Shown: piece after piece, positions 45,413-62,269 of the stretch
How the letters are laid out: the number at the start of each line of letters is the position of its first letter
Numbering within the stretch: the stretch's first letter is position 1
NCBI GenBank assembly: GCA_963989245.1
Contig: OZ022342.1
Span: 47,780,410-47,844,409 of the forward strand
DNA: 64,000 bases
Direction of reading: 5' to 3'
From: Nansenia antarctica
Lineage: Eukaryota > Chordata > Actinopteri > Argentiniformes > Microstomatidae
The notes under the pieces: model-generated
What the model was told of the DNA's origin: nothing
Database searches by the model: none
What the model saw: only the letters and a program-made list of their open reading frames with translations
Position numbers and translations under genes: made by a program

Positions 45413-45715
45413 ATGTGGAACATAGAAAGGAAGTGGGATGACCTTACTTTGCCTTTGTAGAATCCAATTGATAAATCTTCAAGCCTTAAGTTCAAGCCCT
45501 CAAACATGTGTATGAAGCATATGCATCTCTGTAACTGATGTGGCTATTGGAACTTGTATTCCACTCAGATGGGCAACGTCAGTCACTTTTGAAGTTCAAA
45601 CAGCCTCACAGTCATCTCACAGTCATCCATGAACTCATAGGGGACAAGTAATTCTATAATAATAATAATATATAAATATAAAATATTTAATTTCACATTC
45701 TCTTTCCTTGTTCAG

Positions 45716-45921
45716 AAATGGGAAATAAAAAGAAGAAGAGTCAGGGAGGTCAGGGAGGCTTTAATTTTGACGAAGCTTGGAGGATGGAAAATGAGTCGGA
45801 CGATGAGGAGATCGCCTTAACCAAAGCCATGAACGCTCCCATCAGGGTCGCCCCCATCATGGCCGCCCCCAGGGACAACAACAAGGCCCAGACAGCAGCC
45901 AGCCTGGAGGACCAACCCAGT

Positions 45922-45980
<59 letters not shown>

Positions 45981-48499
45981 AGTAGAGATCAACGTGGGTC
46001 TTGTGCGTAAATTACCAGAGAGTCTTGAATTACAGATTTGCACATAAAAAATTTGCCTTGACAAGTAAAAGTCTATGGGCTTGACGGCCTGACTGTATTC
46101 ATAGGATTGTTGTAACTGTATAGGTTACATGATTAACTTTATAGGTTACAGGATTGATTAATATGTTACATGATTGACAATTAAAAGAGATTGATTAATA
46201 TATATTACATGTATTGGCTAAGAATAGGTAGAACTGCAGGTCCCAGAAGGCCTTGCGGCAAGACGTCATGGAAGTTGACCGTTTAGTTTGTTGGTTTTGA
46301 GAAATGCAAATTGTAACGTCCAGAATTAAAGTGAATATCCAATAGCTCTTTTATTGTTTGAAAGTGATCAAAAGTGTAGGCCAACACTGTTGTCATGACA
46401 ACTGATGCTTCAATCATAATGTCGAGCAATATCAACAGTCAGTCACTTTTGAAGTTCAAACAGCCTCACAGTCATCCATGAACTCATAGGGGACAAGTAA
46501 TTATATAATAATAATATATACAGTACATCTAAAATACTTAATTTCACATTCTCTTCCTTGTTTTTCATATTGTAGCCATGAGCAGGAGGACTCAGAGGAA
46601 GCATGAGGATAGAGGGGCAGCTAAGCTGAAGGAGGACAGACCTGTTACTGTAAGTGTAACCATCACCATTAGCACACATCCCTGCAGTTAATGTATATCA
46701 GTTTTGTGTAACCATGTAGCCATGAATGATGCCACACCTCCTCTGTTCTGCTCCTGCAGCAGGTCTGCTCGGGTGACGAGGCCACCAATGCCTCTGTGGC
46801 CACGGTTGCCCCCATCATGGCCGCCCCCGAGGACAACCAGGTCCAGGGAGCAGCCCCCCTCCTAGAGGTCCAGGTAGAACCCGAGGCCACCTCTGCCTCT
46901 ATGGCCGTGGCTGCCTCCGGGGACGACCAACCCAAGGCTTCATATGCCAATGTGGTCAAGGTAAGCATCCCGCAAAGTCCAGCTCCACCTTCTGCTACGA
47001 CCTGGCTAAACGACTTGATCTCATTTTTGTCACTAGAAAAGGTGAAATATTAATTAAGAGGCTCGATAGCGAATTTCTATAAAAGATGGCAACCTATCAT
47101 TTCTTATGTAAATACTCTTTCCTCTCTGGATCCCAATTGATTAATTTGTTTATTGTTTGAGGTGAGCACCCAGTGTATCTGTTCTTTTGTACTTTTCTCC
47201 CTGTTTAATTTCATTTAATTTACTATGTGTTTTTTTATTTATTATAATTATTTAATGTACTTAAATTATACATTACGTTTTTGTGCTTGTCTTTTTTTTT
47301 TTTTTTTTTTTTTTGTCTCTCACTTGAGAGTTTGGGCTGGGTGGGTGTTTAGGGCTAACAAAAAAAGTTCTCTGTTCAAACACCAAATGGGGGATAAAGA
47401 AAATAAAACTCTCATTTAGTTTTTATTAAGTCAAGTGTATAATGTGCATTTGTATATTCTTGAATATACCATGAATGATGCCACACCTCCTCTGTTCTGC
47501 TCCTGCAGCAGGTCTGCTCGGGTGACGAGGCCACCAATGCCTCTGTGGCCACGGTTGCCCCCATCATGGCCGCCCCCGAGGACAACCAGGTCCAGGGAGC
47601 AGCCCCCCTCCTAGAGGTCCAGGTAGAACCCGAGGCCAACTCTGAGGAATGGCCGTGGCTATCTCCGGGGACGGCCGTGGCTGCCTCCGGGGACGACCAA
47701 CCCAAGGCTTCATATGCCAATGTGGTCAAGGTAAGCATCCCGCAAAGTCCAACTCCACCTTCTGCTACGACCTGGCTAAACGACTTGATCTCATTTTTGT
47801 CACTAGAAAAGGTGAAATATTAATTAAGAGGCTCGATAGCGAATTTCTATAAAAGATGGCAACCTATCATTTCTTATGTAAATACTCTTTCCTCTCTGGA
47901 TCCCAATTGATTAATTTGTTTATTGTTTGAGGTGAGCACCCAGTGTATCTGTTCTTTTGTACTTTTCTCCCTGTTTAATTTCATTTCATTTTCTATGTGT
48001 TTTTTTATTTATTATGATTATTTAATTTACTTAAATTATACATTACGTTTTTGTGCTTGTCTTTTATTTATTTATTTATTTTATTTTTTCAATTTGTTTT
48101 GTCTCTCACTTGAGAGTTTGGGCTGGGTGGGTGTTTAGGATTTAAAAAAAAAAAAAGTTCTCTGTTCAAACACCAAATGGGGGATAAAGAAAATAAAACT
48201 CTCATTTAGTTTTTATTAAGTCAAGTGTATAATTTGCATTTGTATATTCTTGAATATACCATGAATGATGCCACACCTCCTCTGTTCTGCTCCTGCAGCA
48301 GGTCTGCTCGGGTGACCAGGCCACCAATGCCTCTGTGGCCACGGTTGCCCCCATCATGGCCGCCCCCGAGGACAACCAGGTCCAGGGAGCAGCCCCCCTC
48401 CTAGAGGTCCAGGTAGAACCCGAGGCCACCTCTGCCTCTATGGCCGTGGCTGCCTCCGGGGACGACCAACCCAAGGCTTCATATGCCAATGTGGTCAAG
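45716..48499 (+). CDS. unrecognised multi-exon gene with tandemly repeated exon
   Basis: Coding exons by splice sites: 45718-45922 (acceptor TTGTTCAG just before; ATG at 45718; donor inside the TG repeat, phase 1), 46576-46649, and three homologous exons 46760-46960, 47509-47730 and 48299-48499 (67, 74 and 67 codons, phase 0 at both ends). The joined frame stays open. The product starts MGNKKKKSQGGQGG, then is acidic and rich in Ala/Pro/Glu. The repeat unit is VATVAPIMAAPEDNQVQGAA ... QPKASYANVVK; the first exon has a related VAPIMAAPRDNN segment. It has no known domain and is probably disordered. The last exons are not found; phase-0 exons with related ASYASVEK sequence lie at 61690 and 62179. 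It could be the 5' part of a longer gene, possibly joined to the phosphatase downstream, but nothing shows that. Confidence 0.55.
45923..45978. repeat. (TG)n at an exon-intron junction
   Basis: The candidate donor of the first coding exon is the first GT of a pure TG repeat, so the splice site could slide. Confidence 0.9.
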
Positions 48500-48830
48500 G
48501 TAAGCATCCCGCAAAGTCCAACTCCACCTTCTGCTACGACCTGGCTAAACGACTTGATCTAATTTTTGTCACTAGAAAAGGTGAAATATTCATTAAGAGG
48601 CTCGATAGCGAATTTCTATAAAAGATGGCAACCTATCATTTCTTATGTAAATACTCTTTCCTCTCTGGATCCCAATTGATTAATTTGTTTATTGTTTGAG
48701 GTGAGCACCCAGTGTATCTGTTCTTTTGTACGTTTCTCCCTGTGTAATTTCATTTTCATTTATTACGTTTTTGTGCTTGTCTTTTTTATTTTTTATTTTT
48801 TATTTGTTTTGTCTCTCACTTGAGAGTTAT
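46700..48830 (+). repeat. tandem exon-intron unit, three copies (~750-790 bp)
   Basis: Each unit has the acceptor region (GATGCCACACCTCCTCTGTT), the coding exon, its donor (AAG, GTAAGCATCC), then intron sequence with GCTCGATAGCGAATTTC, a T-rich stretch and AAAGAAAATAAAACTCTC. The T-rich part varies in length. Copy 3 is cut at about 48830, where a hAT begins. Confidence 0.88.
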
Positions 48831-48837
48831 TGAGAGA

Positions 48838-50161
48838 CAATAAACATTTTATCTGTGTGTGTGTAAAATTCACTGTTAAAATACATAGGGGGAGGAGTCG
48901 GGGCGCCGGCCGAATGCAAGTCTATGGCAGGCCAAATACTTTTGGCTTACACGTGAGCTGTAGCAGCGCTCCAATTGGCTGTCTCCTATTTCTCGGCCGG
49001 GGCGCAAAAATTGCGCCCTGAATATCCGGTTGTTAAGTCTGACGTCAAACGTGACGTTTTGCAATTTCCGGCTCCAAACCACAAATACAACATTGTGCGC
49101 GCGACGCGAGAGAGTTTTTGCCGGGTGAGATGTCTTCAGATAGAAAGTAAGCAAGTTGAAACGTTAGCAAATATAATTGCTGAGTGTTCTGACAGAGAAA
49201 GTTGGTTAAAATTGGTCGTTATTATTGTGACTAGAAAGTGTCTGACTGACACTTGACAATGACTATAATTCCATTGTAAATAGTGTCAAAGAACTATCAA
49301 GCTAGCTAGCTAGCTCAGAGGTGATGAGATGAGCTAGTCTGCTGCACACATGCCAGCTAAAGAGCTAACTGGAGGCACTTTATTATTTTACTTAAGTTAA
49401 ATTAGATATACAATCTTTCTTATTCTGCTAGAATTGGGCTTCATTGGTAATACCATAATGGCATATTTACAGTACATGGACAGTGGATTGAAGCATTTGA
49501 AATGTCTGTTTTGTATAGTATAGTTGGACATGTTTTTTTTTCCAGGTGAGAGAGTAATGTCAAAATGACATTATCTGACTGCATTGCCCACAGCAATCCA
49601 AAATTCAATTATAATTATGTTATAAATTGATATGGATCAATTTATACCTCTTATTAGATTATAAATACTCTGGTTGTTATGTTTGCCTTTTGGTTGACAG
49701 CAAAAGGGAGAGAGGAGGATAGAGAGAAGGAGAGAGAGCAGGATGGTGTCGGCACACCAGAGAGAGAGACAGCAAGAACCAGGTGAGAAAGTGGACAGGT
49801 ATTTAAGACCACATAAGTAAGTAGCCTTGAGAACCGATGGTTCTCGAGCCTAATGGCCCATAGGGAAGGAGCCTATCTCCTGTTTCCGTAGCGTGAGGCG
49901 GCTTAATGTACAAGTTAGTACACCCCCTGGACATGACGCTGGTATGTCGCAGGGTCTTACCCCCTGGGGGGGGGGGGGGGGGGGGGGGGGTCCATGCCAC
50001 GGTCCATGCCACCCCCCCAAGGCAGCAAACCTAGGGGAAACACTGTTATTCTCATGCTAAAATCGACTGTAAATCCAGATTTTAAAGTTGATATTCTTCC
50101 CCGTGGAGCATGCCCCCATAACCTGTGCCCCACCCAAAATGTTTAGCACCAGCCGCCACTG
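48838..50161 (+). mobile_element. hAT of the CAGTGGCGG family, 5' truncated, with nested piece
   Basis: 48838-49020 matches 23060-23245 (GGGGCGCCGGCCGAATGCAA, then GTGAGCTGTAGCAGCG). The right end CCAGCCGCCACTG is at 50161. In between, 49447-50045 is the second hAT family found at 21187-21715, ending GGGGAAACACTG. No transposase frame remains. The first ~155 bases of the family are missing. Confidence 0.75.
49965..49990. repeat. poly-G run
   Basis: An uninterrupted G run of about 26 bases inside the nested hAT fragment. Confidence 0.95.
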
Positions 50162-50674
50162 GTTAGGAGCTCTGAATGGTGAGTTTTCAAGGCGATTTCA
50201 AGACTTCAAAACAGTTGAGAATTAAATGAACATGATTTGTTCTCCCTTAACCTGCAGTGTGGATAATACACTCAGCGACGTTCAGCTCGAACTCATTGAC
50301 CTGCAGTGTTTTGACTGATATTGATCAGTTTTATAAATTGGGTTTGTTTTTGACAAATCATGCCCCTCAGCTCAAGAGACCTGTCACATGTCTTTGTGAT
50401 GTCATACTGTAGCCTATTATTATATTTAAATTATCTTTATTCCATTCCATTAATGTTTTATTCATATTTTATCAGTTCTCTTTTACCCTTCTAATTACTA
50501 CTTAGTTCCATAACTGCTTATGTTACCAGTGAAGACAAGAGCAGGTGATCTCCAATTGATAGCGAGTTTTATTGTGTGGCTCTGTGTGTACAGACAGACA
50601 CGCAAAATGAGAGAAAATCATTCCCCTTATGGAGGGGAGAGTGGACGGAGGGGGTAAGGGTGCAATGATCAGCC
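50162..50674. other. non-coding gap
   Basis: No gene or recognised repeat. Just before the minisatellite there is ordinary unique-looking sequence. Confidence 0.4.
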
Positions 50675-51535
50675 TCCATACACCTGCTCGTTCACTCCTC
50701 TCCTTCACCTCCATACACCTGCCCGTTCACTCCTCTCCTCCACCTCCATACACCTGCCCGTTCCCTCCTCTCCTTCACCTCCATACACCTGCCCGTTCAC
50801 TCCTCTCCTCCACCTCCATACACCTGCTCGTTCACTCCTCTCCTTCACCTCCATACACCTGCCTGTTCACTCCTCTCCTTCACCTCCATACACCTGCCCG
50901 TTCACTCCTCTCCTCCACCTCCATACACCTGACCGTTCACTCCTCTCCTTCACTTCCATACACCTGGCCGTTCACTCCTCTCCTCCACCTCCATACACCT
51001 GCCCGTTCCCTCCTCTCCTTCACCTCCATACACCTGCCCGTTCACTCCTCTCCTCCAACTCCATACACCTGCCCGTTCACTCCTCTCCTTCACCTCCATA
51101 CACCTGCCCGTTCCCTCCTCTCCTTCACCTCCATACACCTGCCCGTTCACTCCTCTCCTCCACCTCCATACACCTGCCCGTTCCCTCCTCTCCTTCACCT
51201 CCATACACCTGCCCGTTCACTCCTCTCCTCCACCTCCATACACCTGCCCGTTCACTCCTCTCCTCCACCTCCATACACCTGCCCGTTCACTCCTCTCCTC
51301 CACCTCCATACACCTGCCCGTTCACTCCTCTCCTTCACCTCCATACACCTGCCCGTTCACTCCTCTCCTCCACCTCCATACACCTGCCCGTTCACTCCTC
51401 TCCTCCACCTCCATACACCTGCCCGTTCACTCCTCTCCTTCACCTCCATACACCTGCCCGTTCACTCCTCTCCTCCACCTCCATACACCTGCCCGTTCAC
51501 TCCTCTCCTTCACCTCCATACACCTGCCCGTTCAG
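50675..51535. repeat. 35-bp minisatellite, about 25 copies
   Basis: The unit is CCATACACCTGCCCGTTCAC, TCCTCTCCTTCACCT. CTCCTT and CTCCTC units often alternate, which suggests a 70-bp higher-order unit in places. A 347-codon stop-free frame (50629-51672) runs through it and is rejected as a gene. Confidence 0.95.
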
Positions 51536-51680
51536 CCTGGTCTCACACGGCAGATGTCAGGATTCAACGTTTATGGACAAACGTCGAATTCCGACGTGAC
51601 ATTGGGGTAGCTCGTTCTGAAAGCGCAGGGATGCGCCTGTTATGTGCGCCTGTCGGGCTGCACTTGCATTAATTAGTTAG

Positions 51681-51729
51681 GCCACATTTAGGGTTAGGGT
51701 TAAGGTTAGGGTTAGGGTTAGGGTTAGGC
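51681..51729. repeat. interstitial telomere-like (TTAGGG)n
   Basis: TTAGGGTTAGGGTTAAGGTT followed by further GTTAGGG units, about seven in all with one TTAAGG variant. TTAGGG is the vertebrate telomere repeat. Confidence 0.85.
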
Positions 51730-51744
51730 GATGCGGTAGATGGC

Positions 51745-51878
51745 ATGGTATTATTATATACCTTTGACACTCTGCTGACAATTCTGCACACTGTGGACTT
51801 GTGAACTCCAAAAAGATACTTGCATAATGGGATGTAACAATAAACTTGATTAATTATGTGACCATGGCTCAATGTCAT
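51745..51878 (-). pseudogene. possible PIF/Harbinger nuclease fragment
   Basis: The reverse strand encodes YIPLCKYLFGVHKSTVCRIV, SRVSKVY. The GVHKSTVCRIV-RVS pattern resembles the helix-turn-helix before the nuclease of Harbinger transposases (HARBI1-like: GVSKSTVSR). Only about 45 residues can be seen. Confidence 0.4.
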
Positions 51879-52781
51879 GCATTGAGTCTAAAATAAAACA
51901 GGGAGCAGTGTTGTTACCACTCTCCCCTGTACGATTAGCACTATTCCACTCTGACAATTTTCCATTTACAAGGGTACACAAAATATAACTGTACCTTTGT
52001 CTATGTTGATTTTTTTTTCTTTCTCTTTCCTCTTCCAAGAGGTGTAATATGAATTTGTAAATCTCAGGTTCAATGCAGTGTTACTTTTGAGAGAAACTAA
52101 ATACTGAGTATGTGTAAAAAGGACAGGACAATGCATCTGAAATAGACACCAGACCCTATAATATAGCTAATAATAGCTAAATCAATCACATTCTTTGGTT
52201 GGTGTATTCATATTCATTATTCATATTGGTTTGAAGATGGTTCTAAATACTGTACAATCCATGTTTATAGTAGACATGCAGCCCCCCAGAACTGGGAGGG
52301 CGTTTGAGAGTTCCTCTCACTTCCATGCTTGATAGCTGGTCCAACCTTCCCATTGAGGTATATGACAGTAAACAGTCTTTTGTAAAGCTATAGGCCTACC
52401 GTTGGGAAAACTCACTATTGAATTAGAAACTCTTTCCTTTATTCCCAACCAGCAAGGATATGCAGCCATATTGTCATTAAAACTAAGCTAGGATTAAAGT
52501 TTGCTGCAACAGGATTAGTAGATAAGACTTGATTTAAACCGGTTTAAAATTTAAACCAGGTTGGTGCAACCCAGCCTAAGTTTTTAAAATGACTCATTTT
52601 CAACAGGCGCAACCACTGAAGGGTTAATCAGACGATCAATGGTTGAAAAAAGCACTGGGGTTACCTTTGTTTTCAGAAATGATATCAGAGAAATATCAGT
52701 CTAGCCAGCTTCATGATCATTTCTAATGATTTATAATCTAACTGGCCAATACGAGTCTGGATACAAATGCACAATACTGTT
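51879..52781. other. non-coding gap
   Basis: No gene found. A short TTTAAACCGGTTTAAA-like palindromic stretch lies near 52533-52550. Confidence 0.4.
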
Positions 52782-53036
52782 GTGGGGCAGCTGTGGCGCA
52801 GGAGGTAGAGCCGCCATCTAATGATCGCAAGGTTGGCAGATCGGCGGTTCAAGCACCGGCTGGCCACATGTCGAAGTGTCCTTGGGCAAGACACTGAACC
52901 CCAAATTGCTCCCAGTGAGCGGGGCCAGCGCCTTGCATGGTAGCTTGCCGCCATTGGTGTGTGAATGTGTGTGCGAATGGGTGAATGAGAGGCCGTTGTA
53001 AAGCGCTTTGGTTGTGCAGTCCATTTACAATACAGG
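52782..53036 (+). mobile_element. tRNA-derived SINE (V-SINE-like)
   Basis: The head has an A-box-like TGTGGCGCAGGAGGT and a B-box-like GGTTCAAGCAC at tRNA spacing. The body has CCTTGGGCAAGACACTGAAC and GGGTGAATGAGAGG. The tail reads GTAAAGCGCTTTGG, then GCAGTCCATTTACAATACA. This is the arrangement of fish V-SINE/HAmo-type elements. Confidence 0.82.
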
Positions 53037-54071
53037 GTTTTAATGATGGACGTTTTTAAAATCCCCAGTAATATGAACTCTTTTTAAAAACAAAATTAAA
53101 ATTAAATGTATAACATGATACAGAAAGCATGGATTTGTCTGTATTGTTGACAAACGAGGTAGGCTACACGTGAATATTTCTCTAGTTTGAAAAACAATCT
53201 TCCTCAACTGCACTCTCTGCTGCACTCTCTGTCACATAAAACATTGTTGTGAACAATCTTCCTACAAATGTCTTGGTTGGTTGGTTGTGGTCTTCTTTGA
53301 CTTCTGTACCAGGCAACTATTACATATAGCCTATAATAATAGGCAAATAGTATTTGTGATTGTTAAAATTGTAATTATGGAATTGTATATTTCAGCTAGA
53401 ACCCTGCGGTTTCCATGCTTATAGGCTTTAATTCTTGTAATAGCCATCTAGTTGTGACATCACAATGTGCTGATGTCACTGGGTGAGTTATCTTGTCTGA
53501 GCTCAGGTTAGGTACAAACCACTGGTATACATACACACTACGTACAATTTACATGGCAATCCTTATTTGATGCTCAGTTGTATAGTTTTTATATTAATGC
53601 TGAAAGATCCATGAAAGGTATGGTACATTTGTCTCAATCTGAAACTAAAGTAAATAAGTAAGTTAGATATATACGATATATCAAGAATTTCTAATAGAAA
53701 TTACAATGGCAAGTCGTGGACCTGAAAAGGTAATTGCATGTGAAGTGTTTGTGAGGCTGCTACCAATTTCATAGGCCGAAATGAACAACCTAGTGGGCCT
53801 GGGGCCCCAATTTGTTTCAGTAGTAGAGGTGAGCAGGACAGTTTGTTTCAGTAGTAGAGGTGAGCATGACAGTTTGTTTCAGTAGTAGAGGTGAGCAGGA
53901 CAGTTTTGAAACGTGCAAATGTGATTATGTTGTGGAATATTTCGTAGTTTCAAAGGCTTATTAATGTGTAGTTAATAAGCGGGTGGATAAATAGCAAATT
54001 GTGATCGTGCATAGATTTCATAACATGGTGCCATGCACTTTGATATGTGTGTATCACAGTGAACCAAATCA
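53037..54071. other. non-coding gap with small tandem repeat
   Basis: No gene seen. A ~32-bp unit (AGTTTGTTTCAGTAGTAGAG, GTGAGCAGGAC) is repeated three times at about 53810-53903. Confidence 0.45.
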
Positions 54072-54521
54072 CTTTAAGGAGGTGGTCAGTGTGGTACTAC
54101 TTGTAGAAGATTGTGTAGACGATGATGCAGATGATGATGACTTTTCCATGTAGATCAATACTGAGGTAGCTGTAAGAAAATAATAAGTGTCATAATTAAG
54201 CAATAAGGTGAGAGGCCGTAATCTGTCACCTATAATAAGCTAGGCTTGAATGCAAACTTGGAATGAAAAGTGCAGAACCATCCAATCCCATTTTATAATA
54301 CAAACATAACAGGCGAAATGCAGTCACAATACTGTTTTTTAAATATAATGTATGATATAAATATATAATGTATGATAACTGAATATCAATTGATATGTAT
54401 TGTACATAACCACATGCTATGGTTCCCCAAAATGAATACATTAAATTACTGTATTCAAACAAAAAGCCATAGCTATACACAGGTTCACACCAGTCAACAT
54501 GAATCTGATAAGGCATGCACT

Positions 54522-60018
<5,497 letters not shown>

Positions 60019-60112
60019 TACCATCCTCCTTTCTCATCCTTCAAAGGGAAAGATGACTCCTCTCCTCCAACAGAGAAGAGCCGTAAAACTCACCAGAATG
60101 TAGGCTAATAAA

Positions 60113-61038
60113 AAATAATTGGGTTTATTTCATTGCCATTCTTTATTGCAATAATAACTTCTTTAATTATTTTCTAACATGATCATTTGTATTGATTAGG
60201 GAGTGTGAAAGAGCAAGTAATTATGGACAATTGTGTTTTAACATTGGTACGGATTTTAAATTAAAAGACAGCACAGATCCCCTTTGTTCAGTTTGATGAT
60301 TATAGAAATCCCACAATTGGTAATTGTAATGGAACGTTTTCCATGTATTACTGGGAGTCCTTCTTCTGCCACTAGGGGGCATAGTTGTTTTATCTTTAGA
60401 GTCTTTTGCCAAGGCCATCTACTAACTAACCTCTAACCTCACCAACAGAAAGCTCTGGGACCTGTACTAGACTGATTATTAATTTGATCAGTCCAGATGA
60501 ATTAAATTGTCTGAACATCCACAAATTCACTCGTAAAATATGTATACATTACAATGTTAACTAGCTAATAATGAAAGTACAGTATGCTGAGAGCATCTGA
60601 TTTATAATAATTTGAACACCCTGAGAAGTCAAACATTTATTCATGTATATAGTCATATCTTCTTATGAGGCTGAAGAGGCTATATCTTACATTGCTGCTG
60701 CATATTCACCATCTCTAACAGATACACTGATAACACACATTATATGATAACAAACCAGATCAGACATTACTGTGTGGCGAAATATACCATAATCTTTCCT
60801 AAGTAGTGACAACACAAAGATAATTCTAAATTCCTGTGGCAGGAGAGATTATCAGAGGGGCAGAGTTTCTACCACCATCATTAGTACAGGCGCTGAAGTA
60901 TGGATAGAGTTCCTCAGTGAAGGTGCAGCCAGTGAAAGAGTAGATCAGAGACCTGGCCAATAATTTAAATTGGCAATTAATCTGGCAAAACATATCCCTT
61001 TCCTCCAGAAATCCCAACCACCAGGTTATCCATTTCAA
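60113..61038. other. non-coding gap downstream of the phosphatase gene
   Basis: No gene found; AT-rich sequence without recognised repeats. Confidence 0.4.
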
Positions 61039-61516
61039 TTTTACTCATAGGACATACTTTACTCCATATCTGCTACATAAAATAAAGACCATACCCTGAC
61101 CTAACTGTACTCTGTGCACCCAAAATACAGTTGGCACCTTTTTTCATATGGTATGGGAGTGCCCTGGAGTGGCTGATTTCTGGAGGACGGTTAGTGATGC
61201 ATTGTCCCTGATGCTGTCCAAACACATTCCACACTCACCAGTAGTCCTATTGTTAAATGACAGTTCAACCCTAGACTTAAACATCAAACAAAGACACATC
61301 TGGCTGGCCGGCCTTACAGCGGCCAAAAGGCTTATTGCTTGCAGGTGGAAGTCACCCCATTTCTTGACCACGCAGAGGTGGATATTAGACTATATAGACA
61401 TAGCCAGCATGGAACACTGGATTGCCAACAGGCATCAGGCAATCTCTGACAATGTTTCATGCTGGGACCAAACTATAACCATTCTCAATAGGCTAATCTA
61501 TTTGCTCCTTCCATAG
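61039..61516 (+). pseudogene. L1-type LINE ORF2 C-terminus
   Basis: The frame at 61148-61516 reads MVWECPGVADFWRTVSDALS, then LNIKQRHIWLAGLTAAKRLI and SPHFLTTQRWILDYIDIASM, the end of a fish L1 ORF2 (after the zinc-binding CP-C segment, visible just upstream). It ends in TAG with no obvious poly-A. It could come from the same L1 family as 25159-26815. Confidence 0.82.
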
Positions 61517-61534
61517 GGTCCTGTAGGGTGGGGG

Positions 61535-61685
61535 GTGGGGGCTGTGATTGGGCGTGTGGGTTGGAGGTATTTGGCGGGAGGGACATTTGTGGGAGGAGGG
61601 GGAGGGGGGCGGGGGGCTGTGATTGGGCGGGTGGGTTGGAGGTATTTGGCAGGAGGGACATTTGTGGGAGGGGGGCGGGGGGCTG
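61535..61685. repeat. two-copy G-rich tandem repeat (~75 bp)
   Basis: GGGGGCTGTGATTGGGCGTG, TGGGTTGGAGGTATTTGGC, GGGAGGGACATTTGTGGGAG occurs at 61538-61600 and again at 61613-61672. It adjoins the exon-like sequence at 61690. Confidence 0.85.
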
Positions 61686-61689
61686 TGAG

Positions 61690-61731
61690 GTCCAGAGAGC
61701 AGCCCAGGCTTCATATGCTTCTGTGGAGAAG
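61690..61731 (+). pseudogene. exon-like relative of the repeated exon
   Basis: VQRAAQASYASVEK is followed by a donor (AAG, GTAAGA). It matches the end of the exons at 46760-48499 (QPKASYANVVK, GTAAGC) and keeps phase 0 at its end. The upstream part of the exon has been replaced by the G-rich repeat. Confidence 0.5.
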
Positions 61732-62178
61732 GTAAGACCCACCCCATGTCAGGAGACATGTGCAATGTGCAATATAGTAGTACTAAGGTAGTAATGTACA
61801 TCAGTAGTGCAAAGGTTATAGAGTGATCACATTAACCAGGGATGAGCAGCCATTATTAAGTATTGTCATTGTCATCATAGTGTAGGCATTTTCCATTGTC
61901 ATATCCTAAGGTGGGGAGGGGGTACTGAGAGTCATAGTCAAGTGTGGGTGTGTGCGAGGGGGGGCAATAGTTCAGTGGGGTATGTGGAGGGGGGGATTGT
62001 TTATTGAGTGATAGCTCTGTTATCTCCATCGGGGAGCAAAGGACTATGGTATTTAGGATTGCTAAAAATAGACAATGCACAAAGATGAGGGGAGACAACT
62101 GACTGGTTTTATTCTCAGAAAAGACAAGGGACCCCTCTTGCCAAATACACCTTTAGTGTGTTCACTGTATGTCCACAG
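61732..62178. other. intron-like region with LINE-related sequence
   Basis: The AGTAGTGCAAAGGTTATAGA and GGTGGGGAGGGGGTACTGAG segments parallel the LINE 3' UTR at 57280-57560. No coding sequence. Confidence 0.5.
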
Positions 62179-62247
62179 GAGTGTAAAGAGGCCCATGCTG
62201 CCCTGCTGTTGGAGGCAAACCAAAGAAAGGCGGAGCAAGAGATCTAG
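62179..62247 (+). pseudogene. exon-like coiled-coil segment ending in TAG
   Basis: An acceptor (GTCCACAG) precedes ECKEAHAALLLEANQRKAEQ, EI and then a TAG. The phase fits the exon at 61690-61731. The same frame continues KRELEEA after the TAG, so the stop may be a mutation in a longer helix. A dispersed repeat follows from 62270. Confidence 0.45.
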
Positions 62248-62269
62248 AAAAGGGAGTTGGAGGAAGCAC

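Noticed and set aside
50629..51672. 347-codon open frame rich in Pro, His and Ser
   Set aside because: Same cause: a 35-bp minisatellite free of stops in the forward frames.
52782..53036. tRNA gene
   Set aside because: A and B boxes are present, but the body and tail are those of a SINE and no clean cloverleaf can be drawn.
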